Shown here piece after piece: positions 1-5,655 of a stretch of 7,768 nt of DNA. A program made the translations under genes and the position numbers. Origin of the DNA: an uncultured Bacilli bacterium (GTDB lineage Bacteria; Bacillota_I; Bacilli_A; RF39; UBA660). The stretch is from assembly GCA_948999435.1 (NCBI GenBank), contig CARJCM010000060.1:1-7768 (forward strand), given 5' to 3'. Position 1 is the stretch's first letter; the number at the start of each line of letters is the position of its first letter. Below the pieces are notes generated by a model that was not told the DNA's origin, made no database searches, and was given only the letters and a program-made list of their open reading frames with translations.

Positions 1-59
1 TTCCCGAATATCATAAACATACTCTGCGTCCCGTCTTGCAGAATCATTTGTTACGAACC
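1..59. other. GC-richer edge segment, unassigned
   Basis: These bases are about 42 % GC, against roughly 22 % in the adjacent queH gene, so the composition changes sharply right after the queH stop. One minus-strand frame stays open to the window edge; it would read TNDSARRDAEYVYDIRE near the edge. It has no start codon or ribosome binding site after the last in-frame stop. A plus-strand frame is also open from the edge and stops at 61-63. I cannot decide which, if either, is coding. No terminator for the queH transcript is visible here. Confidence 0.3.
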
Positions 60-710
60 TTAATTAATTGTTTCTTCTTTTTTCATACTTTTATTTTGTA
101 AATCTTTGCCATATAAACATCCACAATAATCTTGTCGATATAAATCATACTCTCGAGCAAACTCTATACTTTTTTTATAACCATCATTTTTTTTAAAATC
201 CCCATAAATATATTTAATATTTAGTTTATTAGCTATATCTTCACCTATTTTATTTATAACTTGACTATTTTTATGAGGACTAACAGTTAAAGTTGTTCCA
301 AAGTAATCAAAATTATTTTCTAAAGCTTTTTTAGCTGTATTTTCTAATCTTAAATAAAAGCAATTAGAACATCTAGCCCCACCTTCTTTTATTTGTTCAA
401 TATTATCAACTAGATTTTTATAAGTATTATTATCATAATCACAATCTATAAACTCTATTTTATTCTGATTATTTTCATTAAACTTTTGAATAAATTTTAT
501 TTGTTCATTTTTTCTTTTTAAATACTCCTCAAATGGTTCAATATTAGGATTATAATAATAAATAGTAATTATAAAATAATCTTTTAAAAAATCTATTACT
601 TGTGTTGAGCAAGGACCACAACAACTATGAAGTAATAGTTTTGGTTTACCATCAAATGTTTTTACTAAATCTAATAATCTATTTTGATAATTAATCTTCT
701 CTTCCATCAT
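60..710 (-). CDS. queH: Epoxyqueuosine reductase QueH
   Basis: QueH (DUF208 family) reduces epoxyqueuosine to queuosine, the last step of making the modified base at the wobble position of GUN-anticodon tRNAs. It is the unrelated replacement for QueG. With the ATG at 710 the protein has 216 residues, normal for the family. The expected cysteine sets are all visible: the CCGPC motif (Cys30, 31, 34), the RCSNC pair (Cys114, 117) and the YRQDYCGC motif (Cys196, 198), which hold the iron-sulfur cluster and metal site. An upstream open stretch up to 755 overlaps the acidic tail of ftsQ and is not native. The ATG at 710, or the next one at 707, has an AGGGG element about 9 bases ahead. The start overlaps the end of ftsQ by about 20 bases, so translation is probably coupled. 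Confidence 0.93.
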   Translation of the reverse strand: MMEEKINYQNRLLDLVKTFDGKPKLLLHSCCGPCSTQVIDFLKDYFIITIYYYNPNIEPFEEYLKRKNEQIKFIQKFNENNQNKIEFIDCDYDNNTYKNLVDNIEQIKEGGARCSNCFYLRLENTAKKALENNFDYFGTTLTVSPHKNSQVINKIGEDIANKLNIKYIYGDFKKNDGYKKSIEFAREYDLYRQDYCGCLYGKDLQNKSMKKEETIN

Positions 711-1482
711 TATCACTATCCCCTGCATTTTCATCATCTTTTTTTTCATCATCATCTACATCAGTATCTTGATTTTCAAATTGTGTAAAAAGACTATTAT
801 TACTATTATAACTATCTAAATATAAAGTACCTCTGGCATCTCCAATTGTTCCCATTACTTGTTTATAATCATTTAATCTTTTCATATTAAGCGTATTAAC
901 ATAAACAATATTTGAATCATTCATTCTAAGTAAAAAACGATTAGAATCAATAACAATATCTCCTGCGATATCAGGATTATATTCAATTTCATTAATCATT
1001 CCTATTATATCTGTTTCAATATTGCAAAACGATTTAATAAACGTCTCTAATAAATCACTAGGAACTCGGTTAACTAAAGTAGGAATTCCAAGATATTTAC
1101 TACTAGAAGAAACTTCTTTTTTATTACTAAGTACTACTTTTTCAACTGTTCTATTATAAAATAAAGGTTTAGCTTCTTCAATTGTAATAATTACTTTACC
1201 CCAAATACTTTTTTTAACTTTAACATCATTAACTAAGTCCAAAGTTCTAATTTTATCTTCCATCTTCTTAGAGCTTATTTTAAATATTCCTGGATAATTT
1301 TTAATCCCAGCAACTTCAATAATTTCATTATCTTTTAAAAGCTTCGTATTTTTAATATAAATATTTTTTATTGGCATCGAAATAATTGCATAACAAAGCA
1401 TTACTATTAAATAAAGTATTAATAGTAATAAAATAAGTCTTTTAACATTTAGTTTCTTCTTTTTTTTCTTTTGTACAGCCAT
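691..1482 (-). CDS. ftsQ: Cell division protein FtsQ/DivIB
   Basis: FtsQ/DivIB is a bitopic membrane protein of the divisome; with FtsL and FtsB (DivIC) it regulates septal peptidoglycan synthesis. The 263-residue protein has a lysine-rich cytoplasmic start (KKKKKK at residues 5-10), one membrane segment at about 15-34, a POTRA-like region at about 36-105 (KNIYIKNTKLL through VKKSIWGKVIITIEEAKP) and a beta domain to about 225. The last 25 residues are a strongly acidic, low-complexity tail of Asp, Glu and Asn. I chose the ATG at 1482, preceded by AAGGTG, over a TTG further upstream. It lies 23 bases after murB, and its end overlaps queH. The order murG-murB-divIB matches Bacillus. The family call rests on architecture and position, as these sequences diverge strongly. 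Confidence 0.88.
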   Translation of the reverse strand: MAVQKKKKKKLNVKRLILLLLILYLIVMLCYAIISMPIKNIYIKNTKLLKDNEIIEVAGIKNYPGIFKISSKKMEDKIRTLDLVNDVKVKKSIWGKVIITIEEAKPLFYNRTVEKVVLSNKKEVSSSSKYLGIPTLVNRVPSDLLETFIKSFCNIETDIIGMINEIEYNPDIAGDIVIDSNRFLLRMNDSNIVYVNTLNMKRLNDYKQVMGTIGDARGTLYLDSYNSNNSLFTQFENQDTDVDDDEKKDDENAGDSDNDGRED

Positions 1483-1505
1483 TATTCTTCGCACCTTTTT
1501 TATTC

Positions 1506-2384
1506 TTATTTCCAATCAATTATTTCTTGTTCTAAAACTAAATCTATTTTAAATTCTTTTTTAACTTCATCTTTAATTAATTTTATCAAATTTTTTATAT
1601 CATTACTAGTAGCATTACCAGTATTTACAATAAAATTGGCATGTTTATTAGATACCTCTGCTCCCCCAACTTTTTTTCCCTTAAGACCAACTGCTTCAAT
1701 AAGTCTTCCTGCAAAATCCCCCTCTGGATTACGAAAGACACTACCTGCTGATGGCATATCTAGTGGTTGACTAGACTTTCTTCTTTCACATCTATCTTTT
1801 ATAATCTCTTTAGAATATTCCACATCACCATCATCTAACAAAAAAGTTGCTTCTAAAACAATGAAACCTAAATCTTTAATATTAGTATGACGATAACTAT
1901 AAACAATATTTTCTTTAAGTATTTCTTCCACTTCTAAATTTTTATTTAATACTTTAATACTAACTAAATTATCAAACATTTCAGAATTATAAGCTCCAGC
2001 ATTATTAACAACTGAACCACCAATGGTCCCAGGTATATTAATTGCCCATTCTAAACCTGTTAAGTTTTCGTTTATGGTATTTATAGCGAGACTCCCCATC
2101 ATTGCCCCTGCTCCAACACTTACAATATTTTTAGATATATTAACATAATTAAGACCACTAAGTTTAATAATAACCCCTTTAAAATAATTATCTAAAATAA
2201 CATTAGAGCCATTACCCAATATCATATAAGAGATATTATTATTTTTTAGGTATGCTAATAAATCCATTAACCCTTGAATAGAAAGAACATCCACTAAATA
2301 ATCACATTTTGCCTCTATTTTATAAGTATTATAATTTTTTAAATTAACATCTTTTATAATACTTATATCTTTAATGTTTTCCAT
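1506..2384 (-). CDS. murB: UDP-N-acetylenolpyruvoylglucosamine reductase MurB
   Basis: MurB uses FAD and NADPH to reduce UDP-GlcNAc-enolpyruvate to UDP-MurNAc, the second committed step of peptidoglycan precursor synthesis in the cytoplasm. The 292-residue protein shows the FAD-binding motif LGNGSN (residues 56-61) and GLEWAINIPGTIGGSVVNNAGA (about 111-131). The active-site residues are Arg165 in YSYRHT, Ser215 in GSVFRNP and Glu285 in LEQEI. The short spacing near the C-terminus fits the type II enzymes of Gram-positives. I chose the ATG at 2384, with AAGGAG 8 bases ahead; a longer frame to 2405 only runs back into murG. The murB start lies inside the last codons of murG (14-base overlap), so the two are translationally coupled. 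All catalytic residues are intact. Confidence 0.97.
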   Translation of the reverse strand: MENIKDISIIKDVNLKNYNTYKIEAKCDYLVDVLSIQGLMDLLAYLKNNNISYMILGNGSNVILDNYFKGVIIKLSGLNYVNISKNIVSVGAGAMMGSLAINTINENLTGLEWAINIPGTIGGSVVNNAGAYNSEMFDNLVSIKVLNKNLEVEEILKENIVYSYRHTNIKDLGFIVLEATFLLDDGDVEYSKEIIKDRCERRKSSQPLDMPSAGSVFRNPEGDFAGRLIEAVGLKGKKVGGAEVSNKHANFIVNTGNATSNDIKNLIKLIKDEVKKEFKIDLVLEQEIIDWK

Positions 2385-3459
2385 ATAAAATCTCCTTAAT
2401 CTCACTTACGATTAACAGACTACTATCCGTACGTCCCAAACTTTTTAAATTATTTTTCATAATTTGATATTTCTTTTCATCATTAAAAACATCTTTAACC
2501 ATATTAAATAATTTATCTCCTGTAAGTTCTTCTTCTAAAATCATCATTCCTGCATTTTTATCAACTACTTCTTTAGCATTATAATATTGATGATTATTAG
2601 CAACATAAGGACTTGGAATAAATATTGCTGGTACATTTAAAGCTAAAATCTCACTCATTGTACTAGCACCTGCTCTTGTAACCATTAAATCTGTATTTTT
2701 AATTAAACCTGCCAAATTATCTAAATAAGGCAAAACTTTAACATTACTAGGTAAAGTAATATTTTTAACAAATTCTTCATAATATTTTTTACCTGTAATA
2801 TATAAAACTTGATAATCACTTTTACGCGATAATAATAAAAATTCTTTTAATTTATCATTCATTGAACTACTACCAAGAGAACCAGAAACAATTAAAACTA
2901 ATTTCTTTTTATTATCTAAACCAACATCACTTTTTTTAATTTCTTTAGTTAAGAGCGAAGCTTCCCCACAAGGATTACCTGAATAAATAACTTTTTTAGC
3001 TTTTTTAAAACTATCTTTTGTAGATTCAAAAGAAACTGCTACTAAATCAATATCTTTACTAAGAGCTTTATTTGTTTTACCAACAATACTATTTTGTTCA
3101 TGTAAAAATGTTTTAATTTTAAGTTTTTTAGCTGCTTTTAAAACAGGATAAGTAACATACCCTCCAAACCCCATAACTAAATCCGGCTTAAAATCTTTTA
3201 TTAATTTAAGACATTTATTATAACTATTACTAATACAAAAAACATTTTTAATATCTTTTAAAATATTTTTACTAAAACCATATATTTCTATACCTTCATA
3301 AGGAATACCTCTATTAGGAACAATTTCACTTTCCATTCTATTTTTAGTTCCAATATATAATACTTCCAAATCTTGATATTCTTTTTTTAGTTTATCTACT
3401 ACGGCCAAAGCTGGATAAATGTGTCCTCCTGTACCACCGGCACTAACAACTATTCGCAT
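2371..3459 (-). CDS. murG: Lipid II synthase MurG (GlcNAc transferase)
   Basis: MurG is a GT28 glycosyltransferase on the inner membrane face; it adds GlcNAc from UDP-GlcNAc to lipid I to make lipid II. The 362-residue length is typical. The glycine-rich lipid I loop GGTGGHIYPA begins at residue 8 with His13, a second loop GFGGYVTYP is at about 97-105, and HEQNS at 120-124. The C-terminal domain has GSLGSS (193-198), TRAGASTMSE (261-270) with Glu270 for the ribose, and the NNHQ donor-binding motif at 288-291. The ATG at 3459 has an excellent AGGAGGT site 8 bases ahead. It is the first gene of an overlapping murG-murB-ftsQ-queH unit. In Bacillus it would follow murD and spoVE/ftsW, but here an unrelated broken gene and a small RNA lie upstream. 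Confidence 0.97.
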   Translation of the reverse strand: MRIVVSAGGTGGHIYPALAVVDKLKKEYQDLEVLYIGTKNRMESEIVPNRGIPYEGIEIYGFSKNILKDIKNVFCISNSYNKCLKLIKDFKPDLVMGFGGYVTYPVLKAAKKLKIKTFLHEQNSIVGKTNKALSKDIDLVAVSFESTKDSFKKAKKVIYSGNPCGEASLLTKEIKKSDVGLDNKKKLVLIVSGSLGSSSMNDKLKEFLLLSRKSDYQVLYITGKKYYEEFVKNITLPSNVKVLPYLDNLAGLIKNTDLMVTRAGASTMSEILALNVPAIFIPSPYVANNHQYYNAKEVVDKNAGMMILEEELTGDKLFNMVKDVFNDEKKYQIMKNNLKSLGRTDSSLLIVSEIKEILYGKH

Positions 3460-3478
3460 AAACTCGACCTCCTATCTA

Positions 3479-3484
3479 ATTATA
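3479..3484 (-). promoter_or_regulatory. Possible -10 box for the murG operon
   Basis: The minus strand reads TATAAT here, about 20 bases ahead of the murG start, which would leave a short leader holding the AGGAGGT site. No convincing -35 hexamer is seen 16-18 bases further up (the bases are T-rich), so this is only a candidate. AT-rich sequence yields such boxes by chance. Confidence 0.35.
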
Positions 3485-3495
3485 CTAGTAATTTA

Positions 3496-3523
3496 AGAAA
3501 AAAACTATATAAAAATTAGTTTT
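3496..3523 (-). terminator. Weak AT-rich hairpin before murG
   Basis: On the minus strand AAAACTA and TAGTTTT form a 7-bp stem around a 9-base loop, followed by a run of T. The stem has a single G-C pair, so its strength is doubtful. It is placed where transcripts from the upstream nuclease-like gene would need to stop before murG. Confidence 0.3.
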
Positions 3524-3553
3524 CTTCCATATTTAAATTTATAAAAAGAAAAT

Positions 3554-3582
3554 TTGACATAAATACATTTTTTTGATAATAT
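3554..3582 (+). promoter_or_regulatory. Sigma-70 type promoter of the candidate small RNA
   Basis: A perfect -35 TTGACA (3554-3559) and a -10 TAATAT (3577-3582) are separated by exactly 17 bases. Transcription would start near 3589-3591, just before the outer stem of the RNA at 3590-3670. It is one of few plus-strand signals in a window whose genes are all on the minus strand, and no plus-strand protein gene follows. Confidence 0.6.
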
Positions 3583-3589
3583 ATCTATA

Positions 3590-3670
3590 GAAACAAGTGG
3601 AAGAAAGGCAGCAAGATTTTAGTACTAAACTACTAACGTCCCTGCTTTACGCCACTTGTTTTTTCTTTTT
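3590..3670 (+). ncRNA. Candidate small structured RNA, family unknown
   Basis: A promoter, folded body and terminator lie in a row with no open frame. The body is a long interrupted hairpin. The outer stem AAACAAGTGG (3591-3600) pairs with CCACTTGTTT (3652-3661). The middle stem AAAG-G-CAG (3604-3611, one bulged G) pairs with CTGCTTT (3642-3648). The inner stem TTAGTA (3619-3624) pairs with TACTAA (3631-3636) around the loop CTAAAC. Unpaired segments 3612-3618 and 3637-3641 face each other as an internal loop. The transcript would be about 80 bases. I do not recognise it as SRP RNA, tmRNA, 6S or a known riboswitch. Its 3' part overlaps the end of the frame-restored nuclease-like gene on the other strand by about 25 bases. 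The structure was read by eye. Confidence 0.5.
3591..3670 (+). terminator. Intrinsic terminator formed by the outer stem of the small RNA
   Basis: The CCACTTGT arm (3652-3659) is directly followed by TTTTTTCTTTTT to 3670. The 8-10 bp outer stem plus U-tract fits rho-independent termination on the plus strand. On the minus strand the same stem is followed only by TTTCTATAG, a much weaker U-tract, so the plus strand is the likely direction. Confidence 0.55.
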
Positions 3671-4217
3671 CAATACTATTCTTTGTATTCGATATTGATT
3701 TTGATTACAATCTAAAGTTCTTACATCAAAATTAATAAGATATTCTTCATTATCAATATAAAGCCTATTTATATAGTAGTTCCAATAAATAATACCATTT
3801 CTCTTTTTTTTCTAAAGCCTGATTAACCAATAAAGCTGTTTCTATAATACTTCCTAAATTTGCAAAAATGATAAAATTTTCTTTTACCAATTCACGTTGG
3901 TATTTATTATTATATATTTTTTGAACACTTTCATAAATACCATTTTTAGTAACAGATATATTATTTCCATTGTTTATAAATGTATTTTTATCGTGACATT
4001 CATTAAATATCTTATATGCTAAACGTTTTAAATATTCAACTTTTAAATTTTTAAAATCCAAATTCAATATATCATTTAAACTATTCAATTTTAAAATACA
4101 CTTATTATTTTCAAAAAATCTATCTGCATTATCAAATATTTCCTCAACATTTTTATATTTATTTAATAACTCTTTATCTATAGGAATATTCCCTTTACTT
4201 TTTTCTTTTGTAATCAT
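3647..4217 (-). pseudogene. Frameshifted nuclease-like gene (LPD/RelE-Barnase-like), C-terminus in another frame
   Basis: The intact frame from the ATG at 4217 (AAAGGAG 8 bases ahead) gives 150 residues and stops at 3765. Beyond residues KEKW the frame loses family-like character. Dropping one A from the run of eight at 3804-3811 restores a reading that continues NGIIYWNYYINRLYIDNEEY and ends at 3647, for 189 residues in all. The restored part has the pattern of alternating strands expected after VTKNGIYES and LGSIIETALLVN. This arrangement resembles the RelE/Barnase/EndoU-like nuclease domains found in large polyvalent phage and mobile-element proteins and in some stand-alone genes; I recall this rather than prove it. 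It may be a decayed gene, a phase-variable A8 switch, a slippage site or a sequencing error. It sits alone between a SpoIIP-like pair and murG. Confidence 0.55.
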
Positions 4218-4270
4218 TATTTTGCTCCTTTCAAGTTATATTTTCATAAAAAATACTAGAAAATAATCTT

Positions 4271-4304
4271 ATCATAGCACAAAGTTACGTCGAGATTTGT
4301 CGCA
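4271..4304 (-). promoter_or_regulatory. Extended -10 promoter with tandem GTCG sites
   Basis: On the minus strand TTGTGCTATGAT contains an extended -10 (TGC before TATGAT, 4271-4279), about 55 bases ahead of the nuclease-like gene. No -35 consensus is present. Instead, on the plus strand, two similar elements lie head to tail exactly 10 bases apart: ACGTCGAGA (GTCG at 4289-4292) and TTTGTCGCA (GTCG at 4299-4302). The second is one base off the Spo0A box TTTGTCGAA. They would cover the -35 region, so a repressor or activator could act here. Which protein binds is unknown. Confidence 0.35.
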
Positions 4305-4331
4305 TTTTGTAAAAACAATAATTTTTATCTA

Positions 4332-4661
4332 TTACCAAAACCACCCTTTTAAAACATCAAAAATACCAGATAAACCTTTAGTCATAAAATCGCTTATCCC
4401 ATTAGATATTTTATTACCAACCTTTGTTACCCCATTAGAATAATCAGTTTTTTCTTCTTTTAAATAATCTTTAACATCAATCACTTGACCTTGGGCTAAA
4501 TCACTTTCAAATCTCTCCATTGCTTCTTTAGTAAGAACTGCTCTATTATGTGATTTAGTTTCATAATAACCACTTTCATAAGCAATAATAAGAGCTATAT
4601 ATATGAATAATAAGATATATAAAGTTCTAAAAAAATATTTAGTTTTTTTATTTTTTTTCAT
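4332..4661 (-). CDS. Small single-pass membrane protein coupled to the SpoIIP-like gene
   Basis: This 109-residue protein has a Lys-rich start, one membrane helix at about residues 9-27 (TLYILLFIYIALIIAYESG) and an extracytoplasmic part. That part holds a charged segment, LTKEAMERFESDLAQG followed by VIDVKDYL, and a C-terminal amphipathic helix of about 35 residues ending in GWFW. I do not know a named family; I have a loose memory of similar small proteins beside SpoIIP-like genes in uncultured Firmicutes. The ATG at 4661 has AGGAGG 6 bases ahead and overlaps the end of the upstream gene by 14 bases, so the pair is co-translated and its products probably act together at the membrane. No clear terminator follows; only an all-AT hairpin is seen. 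Confidence 0.8.
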   Translation of the reverse strand: MKKNKKTKYFFRTLYILLFIYIALIIAYESGYYETKSHNRAVLTKEAMERFESDLAQGQVIDVKDYLKEEKTDYSNGVTKVGNKISNGISDFMTKGLSGIFDVLKGWFW

Positions 4662-5535
4662 AAGCTTCCTCCTTTATATAATCTGCAAGTATACTCGCAA
4701 ATATTTTTAAACTTCTATTTACTTCATCAATAGTATTTTCTTTACCACCAATAAAGATTCTTAAAGCTTTAGTTGAAAAGTCTTGATTATAAACCCCATG
4801 ATAACCATTACCACCCCGCATACTAATACCTCTAGAAATATTTTTATTAATACTTACTAATTTATCATTTAAAATACTAGCAAATCTTTTATTTTCTTCA
4901 TAAGCTTCATAATCAGTACCCACAATAAATAATATTTTAGCAAAACTACCTTTATCACTTACATAAGTAGTAACATCTCTTTTATCTTCACTAATACCAA
5001 TATCAAAAAAATATTCTAAAGACTGATTATTATTTTTAGCTTTTTCCATTAATATTCTAGAACCTTTATAACTAAGAGTATATTCTATATTATTATCTTT
5101 TAAAGTTTTAGCAACACTTTCTTTTTCAACCAAAGAATAAACATTTAACTTTTTCAAATATTCTTGAAGTATCAAATTACCCTGCGTTACCACAGGATTA
5201 ATACTATAAGAACTATAATAAGGATTAACATATTTATCAGTTTGAAAAGTATTATATAAATATATAATAGGTTCTTCTACTTCCCCATTTACTTTAGTAT
5301 CATTAAAAGGTAACCCAAATACATTTTCATAAAATAAATTATTATTAGATTTAAAGAGATTACCAAAGCTATTACTATATATAGAATTAGATAGTTTATC
5401 TTTATCAATAGAATTTAAGAATATATTAACTCCTACATTAATAATTATCATAAAAGTTATAATTAAGAATGTCAAAAAATATAATATTTTATATCTAGGA
5501 ACTTTTATTTTTTTTCTTGTAATAAATCTTTTCAT
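4648..5535 (-). CDS. SpoIIP-like membrane protein lacking catalytic residues
   Basis: SpoIIP is a zinc amidase and endopeptidase that, with SpoIID and SpoIIM, drives engulfment in sporulating Firmicutes. This 295-residue protein has one membrane segment (about 16-38) and the full SpoIIP-like core: IIYLYNTFQTDKY, YFFDIG-SEDKRDVTT, AKILFIVGTDY, GVYNQDFSTKALRIFIGGKENT. The active enzyme has HTH in the first motif, DIHRD in the second and a Glu in the LIEVGG motif. Here these read N95-T-F97, D-I-G180 and F261, so the metal-binding histidines and the catalytic Glu are all replaced. The fold looks kept and the enzyme lost. The start is the ATG at 5535, with GGTGA about 6 bases ahead; a GTG further up at 5547 would include that site. 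It is first in a two-gene unit. No SpoIID is in the window. Confidence 0.85.
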   Translation of the reverse strand: MKRFITRKKIKVPRYKILYFLTFLIITFMIIINVGVNIFLNSIDKDKLSNSIYSNSFGNLFKSNNNLFYENVFGLPFNDTKVNGEVEEPIIYLYNTFQTDKYVNPYYSSYSINPVVTQGNLILQEYLKKLNVYSLVEKESVAKTLKDNNIEYTLSYKGSRILMEKAKNNNQSLEYFFDIGISEDKRDVTTYVSDKGSFAKILFIVGTDYEAYEENKRFASILNDKLVSINKNISRGISMRGGNGYHGVYNQDFSTKALRIFIGGKENTIDEVNRSLKIFASILADYIKEEAYEKK

Positions 5536-5551
5536 ATAATTCACCACTACT

Positions 5552-5584
5552 ATTATACAAAATAAAAAGTAAAAAAATTGTCAA
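5552..5584 (-). promoter_or_regulatory. Possible promoter of the SpoIIP-like gene
   Basis: The minus strand has a perfect TATAAT (5552-5557), 16 bases ahead of the ATG at 5535, and a perfect TTGACA (5579-5584). They are 21 bases apart, which is too long for a normal pair, so either only the -10 is used or the match is chance. The TTGACA overlaps the U-tract of the terminator of the gene upstream. Confidence 0.35.
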
Positions 5585-5615
5585 AAAAAAACAACTTAAT
5601 CAAAATAAGCTGTTT
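5583..5615 (-). terminator. Intrinsic terminator after the repeat-protein gene
   Basis: On the minus strand AACAGCTTA pairs with TAAGTTGTT (9 bp with one G-U pair, 5590-5614) around a 7-base loop, followed by at least seven T. It lies about 40 bases after the stop of the repeat-protein gene. It shares CAACTTAATCAA with the hairpin at 6741-6782. Confidence 0.65.
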
Positions 5616-5655
5616 ATCCTAAAAATCCCACATTCTGTCTAAAATATCAAGTATA

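Noticed and set aside
1471..1770. Plus-strand open frame of 99 codons
   Set aside because: It lies opposite murB and ftsQ, both of which have intact motifs, and its product has no recognisable features.
3590..3670. SRP RNA (small bacterial type)
   Set aside because: The size and a GGCAGC stretch were suggestive, but the GGAA-type tetraloop and the GUCAGG/AGCAGC internal loop of domain IV are absent; the loop is CTAAAC.
4305..4331. Terminator after the 109-residue membrane protein gene
   Set aside because: Only a 6-bp all-AT stem (TAAAAA/TTTTTA) is available, which is expected by chance in this composition.
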